64,000 nucleotides of DNA. Source: Piscinibacter defluvii. Lineage in GTDB: Bacteria; Pseudomonadota; Gammaproteobacteria; Burkholderiales; Burkholderiaceae_C. Below the pieces are notes generated by a model. It saw nothing but the letters and a program-made list of their open reading frames with translations, was not told where the DNA came from and searched no databases. Positions 54,156-63,086 of this stretch are shown here, piece after piece (the first letter of the stretch is position 1; each line of letters opens with the position of its first letter). The position numbers were made by a program, and so were the translations under genes. The stretch covers positions 628,154-692,153 of the forward strand of contig NZ_ML137196.1 of NCBI RefSeq assembly GCF_004011805.1, in the 5' to 3' direction.

Positions 54156-55239
54156 ACGGCGCCACCGACTCGCCTTCGCGCAGCGCCACCGGGATCAAGT
54201 GCACCGCATAGGGCCGCGCCGAGTCGGCCCAGCGCGCGGCGATGGCGGCATGCAGCTGCTCGATCTGGTCGGCCACCCGGCAGCCCACGGTGGTGAAGAA
54301 GCCGGCATGTTCGTTGACCAGGTCGGTGCGCCCGAGCAGCACCACGCTGAGCGCCTCGGGCACCGGCCAGCCGGCCTGCGCGAGCCGCTCGCGCAGCGAA
54401 GCGCCGTCCTCGATGCCCCAGGCCACCAGCGCGCTGAAGGGCAGGCGAGCGTCGGCCCCGGCCAGCGCGCGCAGCTGCTCGATCAGCGCGCCGGCGTAGT
54501 CCTCGTCGGGCAGGCAGGGCACGCCGATCGCCTGCAGTTCCAGCCCGCCCTGCTCGCGCAGCGCCTCGAGGCGCCGCTGCGCCAACTGGGTGGCGAGGAA
54601 CGGTTGCGTGCTCGACGCGAAGGCGATGCGGCGGTGGCCCTGCCGGCGCAGCAGCTCGACGGCGCGCGCCAGCGGCTCGCCCCACTCCATCCCGACCGCC
54701 TCGACATCGGCGCCCACCAGCGCGGCGCCGTCCACCGCGATCACGTCGCACTTCTCGCGCAGCGCGGCGAGCAGCTCGATCGTGATGGTCTTGAAGCTCG
54801 ACTGCACGACGCCGGCGTCGAAGTGCGGCAGGCCCTTGAGCACGGTGCGGGCGTGCTCCGGGTCGGTGTAGGACACCTCCAGCACACGCTGCCCGGCCTC
54901 GGCGTAGCGGCGCTGCAGGCCCTCGAGCAACACGCGGCCGCGCACGATGCCGATCGAGCGGCGCAGCAGCAGCACCGAGCGCGGTGCCGGCGCACGGGCG
55001 GCGGCCGGCGGGGCCGGCGGCGCGTCCGCGCCGGCGCGGAAGTAGGTGCCGCGCCCGACCTGCGCCTCGACCAGCCCGCGGGTCTTCAGCGCGTCGATGG
55101 CCCGCTGCACGATCATCTGCGAGACGCCGAAGCGGCGCATCAGCTCGCGCACGGTGGGCAGACGGTCGCCCGGCCGGGCGGCACGGGCCAGGCCGGCCAG
55201 GTACTGGTCGAGCTCGGTGCTGGTCGCGGTCACGTTCAT
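54115..55239 (-). CDS. GntR-type regulator with LacI-like sensor domain
   Basis: 374 residues. The N-terminal winged helix (about 10-78) has the GntR pattern RLPTVRELMRRFGVSQMIV, then RAIDALKTRGLVEAQVGRGT. The C-terminal ~280 residues resemble a LacI/periplasmic-binding-type effector domain (RSIGIVRGRVLLEGL, GHRRIAFASS, SALVAWGIEDG). The start at 55239 was chosen over a TTG at 55251. An 11-bp motif shared with the porin/lyase divergent promoter overlaps this start codon, implying autoregulation and control of those genes. The gene converges on, and overlaps by 41 bases, the lyase gene. Confidence 0.9.
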   Translation of the reverse strand: MNVTATSTELDQYLAGLARAARPGDRLPTVRELMRRFGVSQMIVQRAIDALKTRGLVEAQVGRGTYFRAGADAPPAPPAAARAPAPRSVLLLRRSIGIVRGRVLLEGLQRRYAEAGQRVLEVSYTDPEHARTVLKGLPHFDAGVVQSSFKTITIELLAALREKCDVIAVDGAALVGADVEAVGMEWGEPLARAVELLRRQGHRRIAFASSTQPFLATQLAQRRLEALREQGGLELQAIGVPCLPDEDYAGALIEQLRALAGADARLPFSALVAWGIEDGASLRERLAQAGWPVPEALSVVLLGRTDLVNEHAGFFTTVGCRVADQIEQLHAAIAARWADSARPYAVHLIPVALREGESVAPFSEAVPRVRASRR

Positions 55240-55247
55240 ACAATACA
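55237..55247 (-). promoter_or_regulatory. TGTATTGTATG motif over the GntR start codon
   Basis: On the minus strand TGTATTGTATG (55247-55237) includes the GntR ATG itself. The identical 11-mer is at 52725-52735 in the porin/lyase promoter region. A bound repressor here would block its own gene. Confidence 0.55.
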
Positions 55248-55273
55248 ACACACGCGCTGGCGCGCGGTGTGTC

Positions 55274-56977
55274 TCAGTCCAGCGTCACCTGGGTGCGCAC
55301 CGTGCCGGCCCGCTCGGCCCGCGCCGTCAGCGCCACGCGCGTGCCGGCCGGGGCGCGCACGATCCACTCGGCCAGCGCACGGTCGGCCGTCACCTCGCGG
55401 CTGGGCAGGAAGGCGATCTGCGAGGCCTTGGGCGCATGGCCCTCGAGCTGCGGGCCCTCGATGCGCTGGGCGCCGGCCACCAGGCCGATGGCCGGGTCGT
55501 CCTGCGGCAGGTGGATCTCGAACACCACGCCGCGCACCACCTTGCGCTGCAGCGCGCGCTGCGTCACGTAGGCCGGCAGCCAGCCGCTGTTGGCCACCGC
55601 CAGGCGCACGCGCCAGGTGTCGGGGCCGAGCGCACGCACCTCGGTGCGCAGCAGCTCGAGCCGCGGCAGCGAGAGCGCGAGCTGCGTCATCCAGGCCGGA
55701 AAGCGCGCCGCCTCGCGCTCGCGCAGCGCCGGCGGCGGGTTGCGCCAGTAGTTCATCTTGTCCCAGCCGCCGATCTCCACCGGGCCGAGCTGCGGGTGGT
55801 CGAACGGCCGCCAGTCGACATGCGCCTGACCGCCGCACTGCTCGTCGCTCCACTTCAGCAGCTTCAGCTCGTCCTCGACCGGGTGCTCGCGGAACCAGTC
55901 GATCCACTTGTAGCCGGTGATGTCCGCGGCCTGGTTGGGCGACCAGATCTCCACCACCCAGAACAGCGCGCCGAGGTGCTCGTAGAGCCAGTCCTGCGTG
56001 CCGCCGATGACTTCCTTCGGGTGGTACTTGAACTCGTGCCAGATGCTGACCACCGGGTAGCCGGTGAGCTTCTCGCCCAGCGCCGAGAAGCGCTTGTAGG
56101 ACCACAGGTCCTCCGGGATCATGTCGTCGTCGCTCTGCGTGCCCATCGGCCGCAGGATCACGCCACTGTGGGTGTGGAAGCTGATCGCCGCGCCGATGTT
56201 CGGGTGTGCGATCACGAAGTCGACCATCGCGCGCACCTCGGGCTCGCTGGTCGGGTAGGGGCCGGCGCCGACCTGCTCGAACTCCTGGCGCCAGTGCGAG
56301 GGGAAGTTGCGGTTCAGGTCCAGGCCCTCGGGGTCGCGGTTGACGCGCGTGGTCAGCCCGTTCCAGTCCTTCAGCGTGCCCTCGGGCAGCAGCCGGTAGT
56401 ACTCGCCGCCGAACTCGCCGGGCTCGCGCGGCATCATCAGGCGCGGGTCCTGCGGGCATGTCTTGTAGGCGCCGTGCGGGTCGGGAATGCGCATCGTCAG
56501 CACGCGGCCGTCACCGTCCACGTCCTCGATCGTCAGGCCCTCGACCGGCAGTTCGTCGTAGGGCCAGCGCCGCGTGGACGAGCGGATGTGGCGCGGCCGC
56601 TCGGCCAGCGCCAGCTCGGCGCCGTCCGGGCACAGGCGCGGGCAGAGGTAGACGGCGCGCGTGTCCAGCAGCCGGGTGACGGCCGCGTCGTGGCCGTGGC
56701 CGGTGACCAGCTGGTGCAGGTAGTACAGCACCGCCGTGCTGGCGGTCAGCTCGGCGGCGTGGATGTTGCCGTCGGCCCAGAAGGCGGGCTTGTCGGCCGC
56801 GGCACCGGTGTCCTGGTTCGTCACCGTCGCGACCCAGATGTCGCGGCCCTCGTGGCTGCGGCCGATCGACGCGACCTTCACGAGCGCCGGGAAGGCCTCG
56901 GCGTAGTCGAACAGCAGCCGCGTCAGTTCGTCATGCTTGTAGAAGGTGTCGAAGCGAGGGGTCGGCGTGGCGGTCAT
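55274..56977 (-). CDS. M14-family zinc carboxypeptidase-like protein
   Basis: 567 residues without an obvious signal peptide. Peptidase M14 features: zinc ligands in GNIHAAELTAS (HxxE, about residues 69-72), DLNRNFP with the substrate-binding Arg (about 210), third zinc His in ISFHTHSG (about 255) and catalytic Glu in VVEIWSPN (about 345). A beta-rich C-terminal domain of about 150 residues follows. The substrate (peptide, amino-acyl or cell-wall fragment) is unknown. The ATG overlaps the amidotransferase stop (ATGA); the gene precedes the GntR gene by 34 bases. Confidence 0.88.
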   Translation of the reverse strand: MTATPTPRFDTFYKHDELTRLLFDYAEAFPALVKVASIGRSHEGRDIWVATVTNQDTGAAADKPAFWADGNIHAAELTASTAVLYYLHQLVTGHGHDAAVTRLLDTRAVYLCPRLCPDGAELALAERPRHIRSSTRRWPYDELPVEGLTIEDVDGDGRVLTMRIPDPHGAYKTCPQDPRLMMPREPGEFGGEYYRLLPEGTLKDWNGLTTRVNRDPEGLDLNRNFPSHWRQEFEQVGAGPYPTSEPEVRAMVDFVIAHPNIGAAISFHTHSGVILRPMGTQSDDDMIPEDLWSYKRFSALGEKLTGYPVVSIWHEFKYHPKEVIGGTQDWLYEHLGALFWVVEIWSPNQAADITGYKWIDWFREHPVEDELKLLKWSDEQCGGQAHVDWRPFDHPQLGPVEIGGWDKMNYWRNPPPALREREAARFPAWMTQLALSLPRLELLRTEVRALGPDTWRVRLAVANSGWLPAYVTQRALQRKVVRGVVFEIHLPQDDPAIGLVAGAQRIEGPQLEGHAPKASQIAFLPSREVTADRALAEWIVRAPAGTRVALTARAERAGTVRTQVTLD

Positions 56978-57741
56978 GGGCGAGACAGGGGTTGGCGCAC
57001 GCCGCCCTGGAACACCGCCAGCTCGCCGGGCACGAGCGCGGTCCAGGTCTCGTCGGCGGTCAGCGGCTCGGTGACGACCACCGCGACGCGGTCGCGTTCG
57101 GTGGTGACGGCGGAGAAGTCGATCGAGAGATCCTCGTCGGCCAGGCGCGCGGCGCGAAACGGGTGGGCACGCTCGATGTACCAGAGCTTGGTCGAGCAGT
57201 GCGCCCACAGGGCCTGGCCGTTGGACAGCAGGAAGTTGAAGCTGCCGTGCGCGGCGATCGGCGGCACCAGCTCGGCGAGCGTGCGCGACAGCTCGGCGAC
57301 GCTCGGCACCGCCGCGTGCGCCTTGGCCAGCTCCTGCATCAGCCAGCAGAAGGCGCGTTCGCTGTCGGTGTCGCCGACCGGGTGGAACGAGGCGTGCAGG
57401 CGCGGCGCGAAGCCCTTCAGGTCGCCGTTGTGCGCGAACACCCAGTAGCGGCCCCACAGTTCGCGCTGGAACGGGTGGGTGTTCTCCAGCGCCACACGCC
57501 CCTGCGTGGCCTTGCGGATGTGCGCCAGGATCAGCTCGCTGCGGATCGGGTAGCGCCGCACCATCTCGGCCACCGGCGAGGCACGCGCGCTCTGCGCATC
57601 GACGAACAGGCGCGCACCGCGGCCCTCGAAGAAGGCGATGCCGAAGCCGTCCTTGTGCTCCTCGGCGCGGCAGGCGAAGCCGGTGAAGCTGAACACCACG
57701 TCGGTCGGCGTGTTGGCGTTCAGGCCGAGCAATTGACACAT
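56974..57741 (-). CDS. class II glutamine amidotransferase (YafJ-like)
   Basis: 255 residues. The N-terminal nucleophile is Cys2 (MCQLLGLNAN), with HKDGFGIAFF, HIRKATQG (oxyanion/substrate region, about residues 73-80) and FAHNGDLKGF (about 102), all typical of stand-alone GATase-2 (YafJ/EgtC-like) proteins. It releases ammonia from glutamine or a gamma-glutamyl compound; the acceptor is unknown. The start is four bases past the geranylgeranyl-reductase-family stop, and its stop overlaps the M14 peptidase start, so the three are translationally linked. Confidence 0.92.
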   Translation of the reverse strand: MCQLLGLNANTPTDVVFSFTGFACRAEEHKDGFGIAFFEGRGARLFVDAQSARASPVAEMVRRYPIRSELILAHIRKATQGRVALENTHPFQRELWGRYWVFAHNGDLKGFAPRLHASFHPVGDTDSERAFCWLMQELAKAHAAVPSVAELSRTLAELVPPIAAHGSFNFLLSNGQALWAHCSTKLWYIERAHPFRAARLADEDLSIDFSAVTTERDRVAVVVTEPLTADETWTALVPGELAVFQGGVRQPLSRP

Positions 57742-57745
57742 CGCG

Positions 57746-58969
57746 CTATTCAGTGAACAGGCGCAGCAGGCCCTTGACCGTGACCAGCTGTCCCGGGTTG
57801 CCGGTCTCCTCCAGCACGCTGCTCATGCGTGCACGCACGCGCTCGCTGCGCCGCGCGCGCCAGATCAGCAGGTCGGCCAGCCAGGGGTGGCGGTTGACGC
57901 GGTTGGCCTTGGCGTAGAGGTCGAAGCGCGGCTTCAGCGCGGCCAGCGTGGCCTCGTACGCGGCGCGCACCGCGGCCTCGTCGCCGCCGGCGGTGATGGC
58001 ACGCGCCGCGGCCATGCCGGTCTCGAGCGCCTTGCCGATGCCCTCGCCGGTGAACGAGTAGGTGCTGCCGGCCGCCTCGCCGGCGACCAGCAGCCCGGGC
58101 CGCGTGAAGCGCGCGCCCTCGAGCGTGCAGCGCAGCGGCGCGCCCTTCAGCGGCGCGACCCATGCGCCGCCCTCGACCAGCTCGCGCGCCGGCGCGTGCA
58201 GGCGCGTGAAGGCGTCGAACAGCTCGCGCAGGTTGCCCTCGCGCTTGACCAGCCGGCCGTTGCGCGATTCGGCGTGGCTGTCGACGATGCCCACGCCGAT
58301 GTTGAACAGGCCGTCCGGGCCCGGGAAGATCCAGCCGTAGCCGGGGCGCAGGTCGCGGTGCCAGACCAGCTCGAGCGCCTCGAGCCGGCCGCGCAGCGCC
58401 TCGTGGCGCACATGCCCGCGCAGCGCGACGCCGCTGGGTGTCTGGCGCTCGCACATGCCGGCGGCGAGCAGCGCCTGCGGCACCGCGCCGCTGGCCAGCA
58501 CCAGCCAGCGGCAGGCGATCTCATGCAGGGTCGACTCGTGCTGCAAGCGCGCGCCGACCACCGCGCCGCCCTCCTCCAGCGTGGCGACGAAGCGCAGCGG
58601 CGCGACCATGCGCGCGCCGGCGTCCACGGCGTTGCGGCAGACGATGAAGTCCAGCTCGCGGCGCGGCAGCACCGCCACCGTGCCGGGCACGTCGACGCGG
58701 CCGCCGCGCGGGCCGATGCAGGCCACGTGGCGCGCACGCCGCGCCCGCGCCATCACCTCGGGCAGCACGCCGAGGGTGGCCAGGGCCCGGTGCGCATCCG
58801 GGATCAGGCCGTCGCCGCAGACCTTGTCGCGCGGGAAGGCATGCTGGTCGACCAGCACCACGTCGAGCCCGGCGCGCGCGAGCACGGTGGCCGCTGCGGA
58901 ACCGGCCGGGCCGGCGCCCACCACGAGCACGTCGCAGCGCGGCGGGAGCTGGGCGGGATCGAGGTTCAT
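57746..58969 (-). CDS. geranylgeranyl reductase family FAD oxidoreductase
   Basis: 407 residues from an ATG at 58969. The N-terminal dinucleotide-binding motif VVGAGPAGSAAA (about residues 17-28) is followed by KVCGDGLIP (about 50) and PGYGWIFPG (about 225), both diagnostic of the geranylgeranyl-reductase/ChlP family, and the FAD GD-like motif AGEAAGSTYSFTGEGI (about 290). Members reduce isoprenoid chains; BchP does this for bacteriochlorophyll, but this distinct group is also common in non-phototrophs. Given bchEJ, a pigment or quinone role is possible but unproven. It lies 13 bases after ogt. Confidence 0.88.
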   Translation of the reverse strand: MNLDPAQLPPRCDVLVVGAGPAGSAAATVLARAGLDVVLVDQHAFPRDKVCGDGLIPDAHRALATLGVLPEVMARARRARHVACIGPRGGRVDVPGTVAVLPRRELDFIVCRNAVDAGARMVAPLRFVATLEEGGAVVGARLQHESTLHEIACRWLVLASGAVPQALLAAGMCERQTPSGVALRGHVRHEALRGRLEALELVWHRDLRPGYGWIFPGPDGLFNIGVGIVDSHAESRNGRLVKREGNLRELFDAFTRLHAPARELVEGGAWVAPLKGAPLRCTLEGARFTRPGLLVAGEAAGSTYSFTGEGIGKALETGMAAARAITAGGDEAAVRAAYEATLAALKPRFDLYAKANRVNRHPWLADLLIWRARRSERVRARMSSVLEETGNPGQLVTVKGLLRLFTE

Positions 58970-58982
58970 CGGCGCGACGATT

Positions 58983-59540
58983 CTAGGAGTCGAACAGGCC
59001 GGGCTGGTCGCCGATGCGCGCCCGCTCGATCTCCAGCAGGCGCCGCTTGGTGTCCACGCCGCTGGGCGCCGAGAAGCCGCCCGAGGCACCGCGCGCGGCC
59101 AGCACGCGGTGGCAGGGCACGATGATCGCGAAGCGGTTCGCGCCCAGCGCCTGGCCGACGGCACGCGCCGCGTGCGGCTCGCCCAGGCGCTGTGCGACCT
59201 CGCCGTAGCTCAGCGTGCGGCCCGGCGGGATGCTGCGCGCCACGGCGTAGACGCGGCGGTGGAATTCGGGGATGCCGTCCAGGTCGAGCACGATGCCGCC
59301 GAGATCGACCGGCGTGCCGTCGAGCAGCGCGCCGATCGCCTCGATCGCGGCCCGGATCGGCGCGCTGGGCGCGCCCTCCTCGGCACGCGGGTGGCGCCGG
59401 CGCAGGCTGGCCAGCGTGCGCGCGCGGTCGGCGCCGGGCAGGTGCAACCCGCACACGCCGGCCGCGTTCCAGGCGATGCCGCAGGCGCCGAGGGCAGTGT
59501 CGAACAGGGCGAGGTGCGTTGCGTCAGGCACGCGCGCCAT
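58983..59540 (-). CDS. ogt: methylated-DNA--protein-cysteine methyltransferase
   Basis: 185 residues. Repairs O6-methylguanine by transferring the alkyl group to its own cysteine. The active-site motif IVPCHRVL (about residues 140-147) is intact, with the DNA-binding helix region IPPGRTLSYGEVA (about 103-115) and the Asn hinge in GANRFAII. It has no Ada-type DNA-binding N-terminal domain. First gene of a co-directional run with the FAD oxidoreductase, amidotransferase, M14 peptidase and GntR genes. Confidence 0.94.
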   Translation of the reverse strand: MARVPDATHLALFDTALGACGIAWNAAGVCGLHLPGADRARTLASLRRRHPRAEEGAPSAPIRAAIEAIGALLDGTPVDLGGIVLDLDGIPEFHRRVYAVARSIPPGRTLSYGEVAQRLGEPHAARAVGQALGANRFAIIVPCHRVLAARGASGGFSAPSGVDTKRRLLEIERARIGDQPGLFDS

Positions 59541-59619
59541 GGTACGCGTTGACGCCTCTCAAGGCGCCGCGGCGCGAGCGGCGCGAGGATGGGGCGCATC
59601 CACAGAAAGGACGACAACG

Positions 59620-60000
59620 ATGAGCCTGTTCCACGCCGTGGTCTGGATCGATCACCAGAAAGCCCAGGTGCTGCAGTTCGACGCCGAGCACGTGCAGGCG
59701 CAGAAGGTGAAGGCGCACAGCCACCACACCGCCTACCACGGCAGTGCGGTACGCACGCAACACGAGTTCTTCGGCGAGGTGTGCGACGCCCTGGCGGGCA
59801 TCGCCGAGGTGCTGGTCACCGGCCCGCGCACCGGGCTGGACGACTTCCGCCACTACGCCGACAAGCACCGCCCCGCGACCGCGAAGCAGATCGTCGCCTA
59901 CGAGACGGTCGACCACCCGAGCGAGGCGCAGCTCGTCGCCTACGCCCGCAAGTACTTCCTCAAGTACGACCGCATGGCGGGCACGCCGACGCCGACCTGA
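59620..60000 (+). CDS. small eRF1/Pelota-like 'translational machinery' family protein
   Basis: 126 residues, cytoplasmic. It begins MSLFHAVVWIDHQKAQVLQF and contains VLVTGPRTGLDDFRHYADKH and YETVDHPSEAQLVAYARKYF, matching a small family annotated as translational machinery proteins with similarity to the N-terminal part of bacterial eRF1/Pelota-like proteins. Its His-rich stretch (KAHSHHTAYHG) is typical. The ribosome site AAAGGA lies nine bases before the ATG. Ribosome-rescue function is inferred from family naming only. Confidence 0.75.
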   Translation: MSLFHAVVWIDHQKAQVLQFDAEHVQAQKVKAHSHHTAYHGSAVRTQHEFFGEVCDALAGIAEVLVTGPRTGLDDFRHYADKHRPATAKQIVAYETVDHPSEAQLVAYARKYFLKYDRMAGTPTPT

Positions 60001-60009
60001 ACCGGCCGG

Positions 60010-60050
60010 CCCCCGCGGGGGGTGGCGGCGGTACCCCGCCGCCGGGGGCG
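60010..60050. terminator. bidirectional hairpin between convergent genes
   Basis: GGCGGCGG (60024-60031) and CCGCCGCC (60036-60043) form a perfect stem with loop TACC, flanked by C- and G-runs that can extend it. It sits in the 54-base gap between the translational-machinery gene and the malate synthase stop. Confidence 0.65.
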
Positions 60051-60054
60051 GTCA

Positions 60055-62283
60055 TCAAGCAGCAGTGGCCAGGGGCAGCGCCGTGGCCGTCTTGACGGCA
60101 AGGCGTGCTTGGTGCAGCAGCGGCTCGGTGTAGCCGCTGGGCTGCTCCTTGCCCTTGAACACCAGGTCCAGCGCGGCCTGGTAGGCGCGGCTGGTGGTCC
60201 AGTGGCCGGCCATCGGCTGGTAGGCCGGGTCGCCGGCGTTCTGCCGGTCCACCACCTCGGCCATGCGGCGGAAGGTGGCGTGCACCTGCTCGGCCGTCAC
60301 CACGCCATGCTGCAGCCAGTTGGCGATGTGCTGGCTGCTGATGCGCAGGGTCGCACGGTCTTCCATCAGGCCGACGTTGTGGATGTCGGGCACCTTGGAG
60401 CAGCCCACGCCCTGGTCGACCCAGCGCACCACGTAGCCGAGGATGCCCTGGGCGTTGTTGTCCAGCTCCTGCTGCTTGTCGGCCTCCTTCCAGTTCGGCT
60501 TCCTGACCACCGGCACGCTGAGCAGGCCGGCCAGCAGGCCCTCGCGCTCGGCCTCGGCGTCGATCTTCTCGAGCGCCTTCTGGACCTTGAACACGTCGAC
60601 CTGGTGGTAGTGCAGCGCGTGCAGCGTCGCGGCCGTCGGGCTCGGCACCCAGGCGGTGTTGGCGCCGGCCTGCGGGTGGGCGATCTTCTGCTTCAGCATC
60701 GCCGCCATCAGGTCGGGCATGGCCCACATGCCCTTGCCGATCTGCGCCTTGCCGCGCAGCCCGCAGGCCAGGCCCACCAGCACGTTGTTGCGCTCGTAGG
60801 CCTGGATCCAGGCGCTCGCCTTCATGTCGCCCTTGCGCAGCATCGGGCCGGCCAGCATCGCGGTGTGCATCTCGTCGCCGGTGCGGTCGAGGAAGCCGGT
60901 GTTGATGAAGGCCACGCGCGAGGCGGCCGCGGCCAGGCAGGCCTTCAGGTTCACGCTGGTGCGGCGCTCCTCGTCCATGATGCCGAGCTTCACGGTGCTG
61001 TCGGGCAGGCCGAGCACCTGCTCGACGCGCGAGAACAGCTCGGCCGCGAAGGCCACCTCGGCCGGGCCGTGCATCTTCGGCTTGACGATGTAGACCGAGC
61101 CGGTGCGCGAGTTGACGATGCCGTTCTTGCCGTGGCGCTGCAGGTCGTGCAGCGCGATGGTGGTCGTGACCATCGCATCCATGATGCCTTCCGGGATCTC
61201 GCGCTGCTCGCCGTCCGCACCGGTCCACAGGATCGCCGGGTTGGTCATCAGGTGGCCGACGTTGCGCACGAACAGCAGCGAGCGGCCGTGCAGCATCACG
61301 TCCTCGCCGCGCGGGCCGGTGTAGCGGCGGTCCGGGTTCAGGCCGCGCGTGATCATGCGCCCGCCCTTGTTCACCTGCTCGGTCAGCGTGCCTTCGATGA
61401 TGCCCAGCCAGTTGCCGTAGGCGAGCACCTTGTCCTCGGCGTCGACCACCGCGACCGAGTCCTCCAGGTCGAGGATGGTCGACAGCGCCGCCTCGAGCAC
61501 CAGGTCTGCCACGCCGGCGGGGTCGGTGGCGCCGATCGGGTGGGCGCGGTCGATTCGGATGTCCAGGTGCAGACCGTGGTGCGACAGCAGCACCGCCCTC
61601 GGCGCGTCCATCTCGCCCTGGAAGCCGACGAACTGGGCCGGGTTCTTCAGGCCGACCGTGCGGCCGGACTGAAGCGTGACGGCCAGGTTGTTGTCGACCA
61701 CGCGGTAGGCGGTGGAATCGATGTGCGAGCCGCGCTGAAGCGGCACGCAGCGGTCCAGCACGTAGCGCGCGTACTCGATCACCTTGGCGCCGCGCTTCGG
61801 GTTGTAGGCGCCCGCCTTCTCGCAGCCGTCGTCCTCGCTCAGCACGTCGGTGCCGTACAGCGCGTCGTACAGCGAGCCCCAGCGCGCATTGGCGGCGTTC
61901 AGCGCGTAGCGTGCGTTGGTGATCGGCACCACCAGCTGCGGACCGGCCTGCAGCGCGAGTTCGGCGTCGACGTTCTTCGTCGTCACCTTGACCTTCTTCG
62001 GCGCGTCGACGAGGTAGCCGATCTGCTCGAGGAACTTGCGGTAGGCCTTGGGCTTGGTGATCGGGCCGGGGTGGGTGCGGTGCCAGGCGTCGATCTCGGA
62101 CTGCAGCCGGTCGCGCTCGGCCAGCAGCGCGGCGTTCTTGGGCGCCAGGTCGGCGACGATCGCGTCGAAGCCGGCCCAGAAGGCCTCGCTCGAGACCCCG
62201 GTGCCCGGCAGCACCCGGTCCTCGATGAAGCGGTACAGCGGCGTGGCCACGTCCAGGCGGTGGCAGGTGGTGCGGTCGGTCAT
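60055..62283 (-). CDS. glcB: malate synthase G
   Basis: 742 residues, the G-type length. Condenses glyoxylate with acetyl-CoA to malate. It has the family blocks [14 protein letters not shown] (about residues 272-285), [39 protein letters not shown] with the conserved Asp-Glu region, and [21 protein letters not shown] precedes the ATG. The start is 19 bases after the haloacid dehalogenase stop on the same strand, so the two are likely co-transcribed; dehalogenation of haloacetates gives glycolate, a precursor of glyoxylate. Confidence 0.96.
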   Translation of the reverse strand: MTDRTTCHRLDVATPLYRFIEDRVLPGTGVSSEAFWAGFDAIVADLAPKNAALLAERDRLQSEIDAWHRTHPGPITKPKAYRKFLEQIGYLVDAPKKVKVTTKNVDAELALQAGPQLVVPITNARYALNAANARWGSLYDALYGTDVLSEDDGCEKAGAYNPKRGAKVIEYARYVLDRCVPLQRGSHIDSTAYRVVDNNLAVTLQSGRTVGLKNPAQFVGFQGEMDAPRAVLLSHHGLHLDIRIDRAHPIGATDPAGVADLVLEAALSTILDLEDSVAVVDAEDKVLAYGNWLGIIEGTLTEQVNKGGRMITRGLNPDRRYTGPRGEDVMLHGRSLLFVRNVGHLMTNPAILWTGADGEQREIPEGIMDAMVTTTIALHDLQRHGKNGIVNSRTGSVYIVKPKMHGPAEVAFAAELFSRVEQVLGLPDSTVKLGIMDEERRTSVNLKACLAAAASRVAFINTGFLDRTGDEMHTAMLAGPMLRKGDMKASAWIQAYERNNVLVGLACGLRGKAQIGKGMWAMPDLMAAMLKQKIAHPQAGANTAWVPSPTAATLHALHYHQVDVFKVQKALEKIDAEAEREGLLAGLLSVPVVRKPNWKEADKQQELDNNAQGILGYVVRWVDQGVGCSKVPDIHNVGLMEDRATLRISSQHIANWLQHGVVTAEQVHATFRRMAEVVDRQNAGDPAYQPMAGHWTTSRAYQAALDLVFKGKEQPSGYTEPLLHQARLAVKTATALPLATAA

Positions 62284-62302
62284 GGTCGGTCCTCGCAGGG
62301 CA

Positions 62303-62989
62303 TCAGGCAGAGGGGAAGAAATCGAGCACGTCGCGCAGGCTGGTGCCGATGCGCGTCGGGTGGGTGTCGAGCTGTTCGAGCGGCAGCTTCGCGCGGTTCA
62401 CCCACAGCGTGGTGAAGCCGGCCCAGGTGGCGCCGATGGCGTCCCAGCCGTTGCTGGAGACGAACAGGATGTCGCGCTCGGGCAGGCCGAGCGCCTGCGC
62501 GCCGAGCCGGTAGCAGGCCGGGTCGGTCTTGTAGCGGCGCAGCTCGTGCACGGAGAGCACCGGGTCGATCAGCTCGGCGAAGCCGGCGCTCTTGACGGCC
62601 ACGGCGAGCATCTCCGGGTCGCCGTTGCTCAGGATGCCGGCCCGGACACCGCGCCGCTGCAGCGCCTGCAGCACCTCGCGGTTCTCCGGGAAGGCGCTGA
62701 GGTGGCGGTACTGGTTCATCAGCCGGTCCTCGGCCGCGGCGTCCAGCGGCAGGGCCAGGCGCTGGGCCGCGAAGCGCAGTCCGGCGCGCGTCAGCTCCCA
62801 GAACGGCCGGTAGCGGCCGCTCATCGAGACCAGGCGCGTGTACTCGATCTGCTTGTCGCGCCACAGCAGCGCGAGGCGCTCGCCCTGGCCCGGGAACAGC
62901 TGCTCGGCGAGCAGGCCCACGCTGTAGACGTCGAACAGCGTCCCGTAGGCGTCGAAGAGCACGGCGCGCGGCCGCGGCAGGGCTTCCAT
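62303..62989 (-). CDS. type II haloacid dehalogenase
   Basis: 228 residues of the HAD superfamily. Nucleophile Asp in [13 protein letters not shown] (about residue 13), a Ser/Asn motif ILSNGD (about 120), Lys in RYKTDP (about 152) and [10 protein letters not shown] (about 176), the set that defines L-2-haloacid dehalogenases. It hydrolyses C-halogen bonds of 2-haloalkanoates. First gene of a probable two-gene operon with glcB; divergent from the CaiB-type gene with 97 bases between. Confidence 0.92.
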   Translation of the reverse strand: MEALPRPRAVLFDAYGTLFDVYSVGLLAEQLFPGQGERLALLWRDKQIEYTRLVSMSGRYRPFWELTRAGLRFAAQRLALPLDAAAEDRLMNQYRHLSAFPENREVLQALQRRGVRAGILSNGDPEMLAVAVKSAGFAELIDPVLSVHELRRYKTDPACYRLGAQALGLPERDILFVSSNGWDAIGATWAGFTTLWVNRAKLPLEQLDTHPTRIGTSLRDVLDFFPSA

Positions 62990-63033
62990 GACGGAACTCT
63001 ATTCCGAACGATCGCTGACATTAAGGTGTCGAA

Positions 63034-63053
63034 AAGTCATGGATTCATGACTT
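63034..63053. promoter_or_regulatory. inverted repeat AAGTCATG-N4-CATGACTT
   Basis: A perfect 8-4-8 inverted repeat in the 97-base divergent region between the haloacid dehalogenase and the CaiB-type gene. It is AT-rich against a very GC-rich background; an operator for one or both genes is likely. Confidence 0.55.
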
Positions 63054-63086
63054 CTACGCAAAAATCTCGGCCGCTACGATCCGGCC

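Noticed and set aside
57746-58969. Calling the FAD reductase bchP
   Set aside because: The family signature is present, but this gene is not in a photosynthesis cluster and the same family is common in non-phototrophs, so a specific symbol is not justified.
60022-62415. 797-codon plus-strand open frame opposite malate synthase
   Set aside because: Composition typical of an antisense frame; malate synthase G is full length on the other strand.
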